Shown: positions 44,634-53,937 of the stretch, one piece after another | How positions within the stretch are numbered: position 1 is the first letter of the stretch | Layout of the letters: each line of letters opens with the position of its first letter | DNA from: Arcuatula senhousia | Lineage: Eukaryota; Mollusca; Bivalvia; Mytilida; Mytilidae | Direction of reading: 5' to 3' | NCBI GenBank assembly: GCA_963971305.1 | Contig: OZ020306.1 | Location: forward strand, 1,790,842 to 1,854,841 | Length of the DNA: 64,000 bases | Translations under genes and position numbers: made by a program | The notes under the pieces: generated by a model | Seen by the model: only the letters and a program-made list of their open reading frames with translations | The model's database searches: none | Told to the model about the DNA's origin: nothing

Positions 44634-47378
44634 ATGGGCACAAACTGTGCTCCTCTCCTCGCCGATTTGTTTTTATACTCTTACGAGACTGAATTTCTTC
44701 AGGGACTCGTAAAGAACAAGAAGATAGAAGAGGCAAGGTCATTTAATCTTAGCCATCTGTTTTTTCTTCGTAAATGTCTTCAACTCAATACAGTTCCGAA
44801 AGGTTTCATTCCATCTTTTCATCCAATTGACGAAATCTCAAACCACAGGGTCTTAGCGACCTCTCTAGAAACTATATCGTCATCTTACTCAAGATCTCTA
44901 GTTCGTCTTACGTTGTCCGCCATATCTGAAAAATTGAAATCTCTTACCTTGAGAAAGCTTATTCTGAAAAACAAGTTGCACCTAGACTGTCATAAGATTG
45001 TGGCCAACTCTATTGTAGAAGAGATTCGCCTCCTCAACAAATCAGTCTACGATTTTCTATATCTTGAAAAAGAAACGAAACTGCAATCTCTGGCTCCACA
45101 ATGTGATTACAACTTGGACACTCCTGTCGACACCAACGATACCGAGACCGAGAATTTTGAAGTCACTGTCCATTGTGTACCAGATTCAGTCAAGCTTTCT
45201 CAAGCAGAGTTGAGTCTTCTGTCCAAAGGTCTAAATTTTGTTCCAACAACTTCCTTAGCAGACTCTTTTCAAAACCATACGGACATCCAAAACTTCTTCA
45301 GACGCCTCCTCTTAAAAGCTTTTTTCCACGAGAAGGAAAATAACCAATTTGACGAGGAGGATAATGAAGCCGCCTCTTTGTTTCGCGATTATGGCAACAA
45401 AAAATCAAATTTCACTCCCAAAACATCCTGGTTTCCTGTTTTGGAGAAATATTTCAAATCTTGTCTGAACCAAATTGATAATTTAAAAACCAAACCCCTC
45501 AAAAGACATAATCTGACTAGTAACGAACAAACTGCTCTCCGAAATTTAAAGACCCGCACAGACATAGTCATAAAACCTGCTGACAAAGGGGGTGCAGTGG
45601 TCGCTTGGGATGCCAAGTCTTATGTCTCCGAGGGCGATTTTCAACTTGCAAATCCAACATTCTATTGTAAGTTAAAAAATAATAATACTAAGAAAAATCA
45701 GCAACAAATCAAAGAATTTATCAAAACATCCGTGGAGAACAATGATCTTCCAGATAATGCTAGAAACATGATTGTCTCCCAACCCAGGACATCGAGATTC
45801 TACATGCTCCCTAAAATCCATAAATTGGGAAACCCTGGTAGACCCATAGTCTCTGCATGTAGTTGTCCGACTGAAAACATTTCCAGTTTTCTCCATAATG
45901 TTTTCATAGTGGAGAACTTGCCCACCTATGTTAAGGACACTACTCATGCTCTTAATATCCTAGAGTTCTTTGAACCTGAAAATCTGAATGACTTTAGATT
46001 GTTCTCCATGGATGTTACTGCTCTCTACACTAGTATTCCGAACAACGATGCCATGATCGCTTTAAAACATTTTTTGGACAGAAGACCCAATCCCTATGTG
46101 AAAACGGATGTCATCTTGAGATTAGCAGAACTTGTTCTCAATCTCAACACTTTTCAGTTTAATGGAGAGTTTTATTCTCAGTCTGGCGGTGTTGCCATGG
46201 GCACTAAGATGGGTCCTTGTTTCGCCTGTCTGTTTGTTGGGTATTTGGAAGAGAAAATGTTTTCTGAATACGTTGGTCCTGTTCCTGACCTATACAAACA
46301 ATACATAGATGATGTTTTCGGTGTATCCTCTGATAGTGAAGATGATTTGAACTCGTTCATCAGCTTTGTCTCTTCCTATCATCCTGCCATTCAGTACACC
46401 TTTACAATCTCACAAGAGAAACTCTCCTTCCTTGACTTGGAATGTAGCATTCTTAACGGCAAAATAGAAACGTCTGTGTTCTATAAACCCACTGATGCAC
46501 ACTGCTACCTGAACTACCAATCTTGTCATCCCCAGAGCTGCAAAAATGCCATTCCTAGGTCTCAATTTCTGAGACTTAAACGTATTTGCAGCAATGAGGA
46601 TGATTTTAAAGTTCAAAGCAGCACTATGAAATCATTCTTTGTCAAAAGGGGATATCCTAACAACATCTTGGATAAAGCTATCGACTCAGTTTCCCGGGTG
46701 ACACGATCCAAGGCTTTGGAGCCCAGGTCAAGACGCAAGAATGACCGTATACCTTTGGTACTTACATACCACCCTCATAACATCGTTATACGGAACATTC
46801 TGTTGCGCAATTTCAAGTCCATCGTCTTGAAGGACGAACACATGTCGACAGTGTTCGACTCGCCACCCCTGACTGCTTTTCGCAAAGGTAAGAGTTTGAG
46901 GCAACATCTTGTCTCCAGCTCATTTGACAAATCCAAGAGACGTCCTCGCTCTGACTTTTCAGGCACCAGGGGTTGTGGTCGATCAATCTGTGTCACATGT
47001 CCTTTTACCTGGGAGACTGAAGAGATAGTTGGCCCCTCCAACACCTTCAAGTTGAAGAGCGGTTACACCTGCATCTCCGAAAATGTCATTTACGCCATCC
47101 GCTGTGCCAAGTGCCTTAAAATTTACGTAGGAGAAACTTGTCGTCGACTGGGTGACAGATTTGCTGAACACAGGAGAAGTGTTCTCAAATGCGACGATTG
47201 CCCAGTCGGCCAGCACTTTTCATTGCCAAACCATGGCGTCAAGGATATGCAGGTGACAGTTCTCCTTGAAACATGCACCGGCGAAAAACAAAGACAGTTT
47301 CTTGAGCAAAGAATAATCAACTTTTTAGGCACTTTTCAACCCTTTGGTATGAATGTAAAAAGACAGACCTTTTCTTAA
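44634..47378 (+). CDS. Canonical Penelope-like element ORF fused to Naiad sequence
   Basis: 914 codons. The first 39 residues are Naiad RT (MGTNCAPLLADLFLYSYE...), continuing in frame by chance into the inserted element at 44752. The Penelope part has KPADKGGAVVAWD, FRLFSMDVTALYTSIP (motif A), GGVAMGTKMGPCFACLFVGY (motif B) and QYIDDVFGV (motif C, near residue 557), then FFVKRGYP. A C-terminal GIY-YIG endonuclease follows: VIYAIRCAKCLKIYVGET near residues 817-834, then RRLGDRFAEHRRSV. RT-then-endonuclease is the order of Penelope/Poseidon/Neptune elements, opposite to the Naiads around it. The frame is unbroken to TAA at 47376-47378. The extreme N-terminus of the element may be missing, so whether it is active is uncertain. 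Confidence 0.9.
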   Translation: MGTNCAPLLADLFLYSYETEFLQGLVKNKKIEEARSFNLSHLFFLRKCLQLNTVPKGFIPSFHPIDEISNHRVLATSLETISSSYSRSLVRLTLSAISEKLKSLTLRKLILKNKLHLDCHKIVANSIVEEIRLLNKSVYDFLYLEKETKLQSLAPQCDYNLDTPVDTNDTETENFEVTVHCVPDSVKLSQAELSLLSKGLNFVPTTSLADSFQNHTDIQNFFRRLLLKAFFHEKENNQFDEEDNEAASLFRDYGNKKSNFTPKTSWFPVLEKYFKSCLNQIDNLKTKPLKRHNLTSNEQTALRNLKTRTDIVIKPADKGGAVVAWDAKSYVSEGDFQLANPTFYCKLKNNNTKKNQQQIKEFIKTSVENNDLPDNARNMIVSQPRTSRFYMLPKIHKLGNPGRPIVSACSCPTENISSFLHNVFIVENLPTYVKDTTHALNILEFFEPENLNDFRLFSMDVTALYTSIPNNDAMIALKHFLDRRPNPYVKTDVILRLAELVLNLNTFQFNGEFYSQSGGVAMGTKMGPCFACLFVGYLEEKMFSEYVGPVPDLYKQYIDDVFGVSSDSEDDLNSFISFVSSYHPAIQYTFTISQEKLSFLDLECSILNGKIETSVFYKPTDAHCYLNYQSCHPQSCKNAIPRSQFLRLKRICSNEDDFKVQSSTMKSFFVKRGYPNNILDKAIDSVSRVTRSKALEPRSRRKNDRIPLVLTYHPHNIVIRNILLRNFKSIVLKDEHMSTVFDSPPLTAFRKGKSLRQHLVSSSFDKSKRRPRSDFSGTRGCGRSICVTCPFTWETEEIVGPSNTFKLKSGYTCISENVIYAIRCAKCLKIYVGETCRRLGDRFAEHRRSVLKCDDCPVGQHFSLPNHGVKDMQVTVLLETCTGEKQRQFLEQRIINFLGTFQPFGMNVKRQTFS
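44742..44751. repeat. Target-site duplication, left
   Basis: TTTAATCTTA, repeated at 47627-47636. In the full Naiad the RT runs through this site uninterrupted (SFNLTFRYIDD), with one copy only. Confidence 0.88.
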
Positions 47379-47626
47379 TATTTACATATTAGTCATCAAG
47401 TTTAGGATCAAAATACCACATGATGTTTTTCGATTCAATTTTATGTCATTCTGTCCTCGTCAGTCGATGTGTGAACATCCTTTTACTTTTTAGCCCCTGA
47501 AGAAGGACTTTATGTCCGAAAATTTGGGCATTCTTGTTTTATTTGTTTTAAAGGTTTTATTTCTTTGTATTTCTTATTTAGTTTTTACCTTTTAAATGTG
47601 GCTTCACCATCCATTTATTTATCTAT
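44752..47626 (+). mobile_element. Penelope-like element with C-terminal endonuclease
   Basis: 2875 bp between the two 10-bp duplications. Nearly all is one ORF, followed by a 248-bp 3' untranslated region. No pseudo-LTR is seen, so the 5' end is probably truncated. Clade (Neptune, Poseidon or Penelope) not resolved by eye. Confidence 0.88.
47493..47529 (+). ncRNA. Structured motif in the element's 3' UTR
   Basis: GCCC pairs with GGGC, enclosing CTGAAGA, then a GGAC-TTTAT-GTCC hairpin, then GAAA. The order resembles a hammerhead core (CTGANGA - stem II - GAAA) but has an extra A before stem II, and no cleavage triplet is placed correctly. Probably a structured recognition element or a decayed ribozyme. 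Confidence 0.4.
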
Positions 47627-47636
47627 TTTAATCTTA
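47627..47636. repeat. Target-site duplication, right
   Basis: TTTAATCTTA, partner of 44742-44751; Naiad RT sequence resumes immediately. Confidence 0.88.
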
Positions 47637-49458
47637 CATTCAGATATATTGATGATGTCCTTTCTGTCAATAACACTTCATTTGGTAGTTGGATTCCTTC
47701 AATATATCCTCCGGAATTGGAGATTAAAGAGACCACCGAATCAAATTGCTTCACGTCTTTCTTGGATTTGCACCTCGAATTTGACCCAGGTGGTCATCTC
47801 AGTACAAAAATTTACGATAAACGAGACGATTTTAATTTTCAAATTATTAATTTTCCTAATCTACAGAGAAATATACCTACTTCCCCTGCATACGGTGTTT
47901 ATATTTCACAACTTATTCGATATGCCAGAGCTTGCACACATTTCACAGATTTTTTTATCAGACACCGATTTCTTCGTGACCGACTTTTGGAGCAGGGCTA
48001 TAAGAAAATACGTCTCATACGATCCCTAAAAAAATTCTTTCTTCGTTATCAGCCGCTAGTAGAAAAGTTCAAAATTGAGTTAAAAGATATGATAGATAAT
48101 TGTTTTAATTAGTGTTTGACTGGTCTGCTGTACTGAGATGATCACCTCAATATCCCTATTGTGTCTCACAACTATGTTGTGTTCTATGGTCATTACCGGA
48201 TCCTAAAATCGCAATGGAAGAGGGAGGCTTGGCGCCATAAAACCTTGTTTAACCCACCATTTCGTTTGAAATGCCTGTACCAAGTCAGGACCATTGCGAT
48301 CCACCAATTATCCGGTATGACTGATTCGTTTTTGTCATTTTCTCTGGACTATGAGATTGATCATTCAAGTTCTGTAGTTTTGTTTTTACCTTTATTAACT
48401 AAACAAGATAGATCAAAGACTAGCTATCTCTTTTAATCTCCAATTCCGTTATATTGATGATATCCTTTCACTTAACAATTCTCGATTTGGTGACTTTCTC
48501 CAGCTCATATATCCTGAGGAACTGGATATAAAGGACACAATGCATTCTAAGAAATCTGCTTCATATTTAGATCTACATCTCGAAATTGTATCTCAAGGAA
48601 GACTTTCAATAAAGCTCTACACAACTCTGTCCAATCGTCAACTTTCCCTTCTTTTGTACCAACATTCCGTCTGCTCTGGCTTATGGAGTTTTCGTATCAC
48701 AGTTGATTCGTTACTCAAGAGCTTGCATGAATTACATCGATTTTACTTGGCAGGGCTTCACGTTTGACACGGATATTGTTAACACAGGGTTATGTTGTTC
48801 CAGGCTGTCTTTACTCAAGAAAATTTACGGTAAACACCATGCACTCGTAGACAAAGATGGGATTCCTATCTCTCAAAAGAATGCAGATGGGTATATAGAT
48901 CATCTATAAAAGCTGTAATAGTTGATGTCATTGTCAACAGCTATAGTGAAATAAAATGTTATATGTTAAAAACAAATGTGCAGATGTTGGTTTGTCGTAG
49001 AGTTTTGTGTTTTTTTCCTTTACCGAATTTGACACACTGAATTGGAAAATGGCAGCATGACGGATGTGCTATAGCGAGCAGGAACCGCTTACTCTTCCGA
49101 AGCACCTAAGTTCAATCTTGTTGCGACTTGAGTTCGCGTTGTTGATTTCCGTTCGGTTAATTTTGCGTTTTGTGCTGCTTTGTCTTGTGTTTGTTCGTGA
49201 TTGACGGTTTCGTCGTTGCCCTTTCGGACATTTGACACTTGAATTTGCTTCTCATTTTAACCCACAACAAGATTAACGACCATTCAGCTGATATTAGGCC
49301 GATATTCGTGGGTGCCAAATAGAGGAAACCCACAAGCAACGGTCGGTTGAATATCTTAGTAATAATTTGGTTCCCCAGTTTGGTATTTTTGGTTATACTG
49401 TTCTATGCTCTTCATATTCATACAGTGTTTGGCATTTTCAATATTTTTGGTGGAACAG

Positions 49459-49502
49459 CGCCTCTGATGAGTCTTGAATAGACGAAACGCGCGTCAGGCG
49501 TA
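49459..49502 (+). ncRNA. Hammerhead ribozyme, type I, intact consensus
   Basis: Stem I CGCCT/AGGCG with a flanking G-T pair; core CTGATGA; stem II GTC-TTGAATA-GAC; GAAA; stem III AC-GCGC-GT; cleavage after GTC. All invariant positions are present. Confidence 0.92.
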
Positions 49503-49819
49503 GTAAAATTTATTGTATGGAACTTTGTTGTCATTTGTATTTCGAACACACGTGAAGGTTAGCACTGCTGGTGGGGTTTAAATTCCCCGAGGTTAGCCCG
49601 CTCCGGCACCAACACTTTTGAGTTGGAGAATACATCAAAGCTTTAAAATTATCCGTCTAAATTTCAAAATTGTCTAAACCCTAAGGTTCTTCCAACCCCA
49701 GACATAGGTTGAATATCTTAGTAATAATTTGGTTCCCCAGTTTGGTATTTTTGGTTATACTGTTCTATGCTCTTCATATTCATACAGTATTTGGCATTTT
49801 CAATATTTTTGGTGGTAGA

Positions 49820-49863
49820 GCGCCTCTGATGAGTCTTGAATAGACGAAACGCGCGTCAGGCGT
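49820..49863 (+). ncRNA. Hammerhead ribozyme, type I, intact consensus
   Basis: Same core and stems as the copy at 49459-49502, 361 bp downstream. Cleavage at both would release a monomer of about 361 nt. Confidence 0.92.
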
Positions 49864-49908
49864 AGCAAAATTTATTGTCTGGAACTTTGTTGTCATTTGT
49901 ATTTTGAA

Positions 49909-50424
49909 CTGGTAGATATGGTAGGTCCAAGACTGGAGAGACCGTCATTTAGGAATCACGCCATTTCCCCTCTTTTGCAGATTCTCACCACAATGAGGTT
50001 TTACGCAAAAGGAGGACTTTTATCGGAGATCGGTGACATTCATGGCATCAGTAGATCTTCTGTTTCAAGGGTTATTGAGAGCGTCACTAATGAATTGGTA
50101 TCAACTTTGGTGGGAAAGATCCAGTTTGGCTTCAACCAGAGAAGTTTAAGGGAGGTCAAACAAGATTTCCATCAAATTGCAGGGATGCCCAACGTAGTAG
50201 GAGCAAAAGACGGAACCCTTATACCCATCATCAGACCAGTGGAAGATGAGCAGTCTTTTGTTTGTCGAAAGGGGTACCATGCCCTGAATGCTCAGGCCAT
50301 CTGCAATGCAAACTTGATGGGAGGTTTTTTTTCTGGACTCGACTTACTTATACTAAAATTGTTTTATTTTTTTCTCAATTTTGTCAATAAAATCACGATT
50401 AAATTGTTAAATGATTTCAAATAA
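49909..50424 (+). pseudogene. PIF/Harbinger (HARBI1-like) transposase fragment
   Basis: Protein reads SPLLQILTTMRFYAKGGLLS, then GDIHGISRSSVSRVIESVTN (helix-turn-helix-like) and GMPNVVGAKDGTLIPI with the first catalytic Asp of the DDE triad (codon 50209-50211), then RKGYHALNAQAICNANLMG. Homology stops near 50330. The second and third acidic residues are absent, so about half of a typical 350-residue protein remains. It could be a broken Harbinger transposon or a broken HARBI1-type host gene; after ANLM it may also run into an intron. The upstream open frame comes from the adjoining retrozyme. Confidence 0.8.
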
Positions 50425-51329
50425 TACTTCAACTTTACAAAACCAACTGTCAAATATTGAAACGCCGTTTGTTGGGTGCCTTCTATCAGGTCCGCGTACA
50501 TTAATTTTCCAGATTCTATTTTTATTCATATCATATATTATTTTTAACTTTTCATTCTAAAAAAAATTGAGGGCGGTAATTAATGCTGAAATGCAATCAC
50601 CGAAATTTATACAAATTAAATTTACCAAGGGGGGGGGGGTATATTTTCTAAATCATGACAAATGTAGTTGAAACGGGTACCTGTTGTTTGCTTATTAATG
50701 TCCCGTCGGTGATATTTCACCCATAATAAAGCTGTTCACAACCCGCGTCCTGGATTTTTAAAAAAATAATATCTGTATACAGATACAATGCTTGAAAACT
50801 GAGGCCCAAAATTATACTATTATACTAAATATGACTATTGCTTCCCAAAATTTGCCACAAGTCCCATACCTTTATGCATAAAGAGTTAACTAATTAAAAT
50901 CGATATCTTTATTACCCATATCAGTTTATTCTGTAAATTGCAAATTTATATATCATATATTAGTTTCATTTGAGACAATAATAAAAAAAATAGTTATAAC
51001 TTTCTCAGGTTTCTTTAAGTAAACATGTATTATAGCTTTTAATTATTGCCAAATATAATTAGGGATGAGGATTTATTGTCGAAGCAGAATTTCATGGGGA
51101 ACATCTATATAAAACCGGACAAAACATAACCCATATTTGTATGAGACCAGACCTTTTTCAATGAAAATTAAAAAGAATACCCAATTATATACAAAATTGT
51201 CTTAAAATACTATACCCATTTTAAAATAAATTTTCAAAAGAACCTACCTATTTTTGGCACATTCACGTACACCTTTATATAGTAAGTTACCCCCCCCCCC
51301 CCCCCGAGTTAACTCATTCATATACTTTC
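50425..51329. other. AT-rich noncoding stretch
   Basis: No gene recognised. G10 run near 50629-50638 and C16 run at 51290-51305, lengths of which are prone to sequencing error. Confidence 0.55.
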
Positions 51330-53232
51330 TTGATTTTGTCTTCCCACGGTACAGTCGATTCTGTTCAAACATAGGCGTAAAGCAAGGATGCATATTAAGT
51401 CCTTTGCTCTTTAATGTCTTTTTGAATGATTTTCCACACCGATTAGGTTCTAACTGTGAACCGATTACTATAGGCGACACCACTTGTAATTATCTTATGT
51501 ACGCAGATGATATTATTCTAATGTCTCAGTCCCAAGAGGGTTTGCAAAATTGCCTCTCTATGCTTGCGTTGTATTGTAAAGAATGGAATTTAAAAGTAAA
51601 TACCGAAAAAACAAGTTATAGTCTTCAATAAAACGGGGAGGCTACCTAAAAATGTTAATCTTTCATATGACAACACACCAATAAAAACGGTGCAAGAGTA
51701 CAAATACCTTGGTCTCTTAATGAGAGCATCTGGCTCCTTTACTTACGCTGTAGATAATTTGAAGAAAAAAGCACTAAAAGTAATTTTTCTGATAAAGCGG
51801 AAGTTCCAGAGTCATCACAATAACTCCCAACTAATGTTTAAATTATTTGACTCGTGTGTGAAACCAGTTTTAACGTATGGAAGCGAGCTGTGGGACCATA
51901 TATTTTGAATTTAGACAAAAAACTCACTTCCAATAGAAATAACGCCTTAGAAGATTCATTCCTCAGTTTTATCCCGGAAAAGTACATATCGGGTTTTGTA
52001 AATTCGTGTTAGGGGTAAACAAGTATGCCGAATTAGGCCGTTATCCAATATCCATCTCTGTTATGTTACAGTCTCTAAAATACTGGCTATATCTATACAT
52101 AACGGTAAATTAGCATCTAGAACAGCGGAATGTATTGACAAAACTTTCCCGAGTTCATTTAACAAACATATTCTTGAACTGCTCAAAACAATGGGATTTA
52201 TTCATGTGTGGAATAATAAAGGTACTATGTCTGAAGGCAGGCTGGTATATGCGTTAAGAAAGAAATTTGAAGAGAGATACAACAGATACTTCTTTTTCAT
52301 CCTTTCTTCTGATGATCATAACAAACTTCGCACATATAATACACTGAAAAAAAGAATACAAACCTGAAACCTATAGTGTACACAACTGAATGTACCAAGG
52401 CAACATATTAAACTTTTATCTAAACTACGAATTTCAAATCATAATCTTGAAATTGAAAGGGGGCAATACAACAAAACTCCGTCAAATGAACGTCTCTGTA
52501 AATCATGCAATGCTAATAAGATAGAAGATGAATTCCATTTCATCTGCGAGTGCGATTTGTTCGAAAATTCAAGAAATTTATTTTTCGCAGATATATCTGA
52601 AATTGTATTCAAATTCCGAAACCTAGATATCCTTGAAAAATTTAAATATTTAATGAATGCGTCTGAAACTGATGTTCTAATCAGATTATTTTCATTCTTG
52701 GAAGACTGTATGAAGACTCGAAATAGACCAATCGCGAGTTAATCCATTCTGGAACATTCCGGATATCAGAATGTCCAAATGTCAAAGGTCAACTGAGATA
52801 AGATATGACGTCAGAACAATGGGAGCAATGGAGGCAACATGTTTACCGATTTATTTTAGGAAAATTTGAAAGAAAATTGAATAAAAAGTTTTGTTCATCA
52901 ATTTGTAATGGTTAAAGAAATATAAAAACAAACATTTACAAGGGATTGGAGAGAAAGGACAAGGTTTCTCTGTTTGATGTATCACAGAGTAGGAACAAGT
53001 TTTCCAGTAAAATCGAGGAAAAATGGCGGCTATTTGGAACTCGCGATCCGGGTATTCGTCAGAGGGATTGGTTAGGTTATAATAATGATATATGAATATT
53101 ACATGTATTATGTGTTCCGTGTGTTTTGTTATTGTATGATATTTTGTCTATTGTAGAATGTTGTTTCATTTTCAGAGATGATCTTCTGTAATGGATTTTA
53201 GTCTGAATAAATTAGTTAGTTAGTTAGTTAGA
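51330..53232 (+). pseudogene. Non-LTR retrotransposon (LINE) 3' fragment
   Basis: RT palm begins with GVKQGCILSPLLFNVFLNDF. YADD (51500-51511) sits in YLMYADDIILMSQSQEGL. The frame shifts near 51625, and the thumb follows (VQEYKYLGLLMRASGSF, FDSCVKPVLTYGSELW). Further on a zinc-knuckle-like CKSCNANKIEDEFHFICEC (about 52503-52560) and a C-terminal helix end in a stop near 52740. About 490 bp of 3' UTR leads to AATAAATTAGTTAGTTAG, a (TTAG)n tail at about 53212-53232. Order and tail fit a Jockey/CR1-group LINE; several frameshifts and 5' truncation make it dead. Confidence 0.85.
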
Positions 53233-53571
53233 AAAGTTCAAAATTGAGTTAAAAGATATGGTGGTTAATTGTTTTAATTAGTGTTTGACTGGTCTGCTGT
53301 ACTGAGATGATCACCTTAATATCCCTATTGTGTCTCGCAACTATGTTGTGTTCTATGGTCATTACCGGAGTCTAAGATCGCAATGGATGAGGGAGGTTTG
53401 GCGCAATAAAACCTGGTTTAACCCACCATTTCGTTTGAAATGCCTGTATCAAGTCAGGACCATTGCAATCCATCAATTCTCTGGTATGAGTTATTCGTTT
53501 TTGTCATTTTCTCTGGACTGTGAGATTGATCATTCAAATTCGGTAGTTTTGTTATTAACTTTATTTTGCTA
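53233..53571 (+). mobile_element. Naiad family A 3' end
   Basis: Starts with the last RT codons (AAAAGTTCAAAATTGAGTTA) directly after the LINE (TTAG)n tail, then the tail with a slightly decayed hairpin (GATCGCAATGG...CCATTGCAATC). Shares the ATGGTGGTTAATTG variant with 21640 and continues into the same flank, so it is the left end of duplication copy 2. Confidence 0.88.
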
Positions 53572-53937
53572 ATATAACATTAGCATCGATTATTTGCTTG
53601 TATCAGCACAAATAAAACAAATGTGTTTGTATTATTGTTTTATTATCAAAAGTATAAAAACGATGTCTCATTAAATAAGGTATATAAAGGTATAATGGAA
53701 TGAAAATAGACACAAATGTTCAAACCAGTCTGAAAATATTTGATTGATTCAAATCATGATCTAAAAACATATCACAGTAGGCGTCTGAATAAAGGTAAGG
53801 CACGGGTTTTTTTAAGTTGTCTTTCCTACAAGTCACTAATCCAGAACAGACGATTGATACCTTCTCGAAACCACCAAGTTTCAGTACTTTTCTTTTTATT
53901 TCTCTACTGATAAAGTAATCCATTTCTTTAAATTAGT

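Larger units (their letters stand above)
44056..48395 (+). mobile_element. Middle Naiad family A, split by a Penelope-like element
   Basis: 5'-truncated family A copy. RT from HHSSFMSSFNIPMKEEHREL through YLYWIPKLHKNP, FDFSTLYTTLPHEKL and GTNCAPLLADLFLYSYE to EARSFNL at 44750. It resumes at 47627 with the YIDD region (SFNLTFRYIDDVLS) and LHLEFDPGGHLSTK to the stop near 48112. The tail with hairpin ends at TTTACCTTTATT. Frameshifts occur near 44470 and 44610. Small differences to the full copy at 11967-15457 indicate an older insertion. Confidence 0.9.
43810..49250 (+). mobile_element. Outer Naiad family B of a three-level nest
   Basis: Left part 43810-44055 encodes YFVINESKKKNKYTEDQIID, a damaged FGGR block and IPMATNCSPLLADL to YKADFLES. 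The same RT resumes at 48396 with KQDRSK, then a YIDDILSLNN block, and decays to about 48905, with the family B tail to 49250 (CTTCCGAAGCACCTAAGTTC). The 4.3 kb between is a family A Naiad, itself holding a canonical Penelope-like element. A partial R1 copy lies just upstream at 43545-43640. Confidence 0.85.
49372..49908 (+). mobile_element. Tandem retrozyme with two hammerhead ribozymes
   Basis: One full unit and one partial unit in direct repeat, each with TTTGGTTCCCCAGTTTGGTA, GTTCTATGCTCTTCAT and a hammerhead, 361 bp apart. The linker holds TAAATTCCCCGAGGTTAGCC and CTAAGGTTCTTCCAACCCC. Same family as 28421-29013 but opposite orientation. The right end (TTGTCATTTGTATTTTGAAC) abuts a Harbinger fragment. 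Confidence 0.88.

Noticed and set aside
46775..47332. Minus-strand ORFs opposite the Penelope endonuclease
   Set aside because: Shadows of a well-conserved plus-strand domain.
44634..47378. Hybrid RT/endonuclease as a domesticated host gene
   Set aside because: The 10-bp target duplication and Naiad sequence on both sides show a transposon insertion; the fusion start is accidental.
51244..51483. Minus-strand frame containing a glycine run
   Set aside because: Created by the C16 tract and antisense to the LINE RT.
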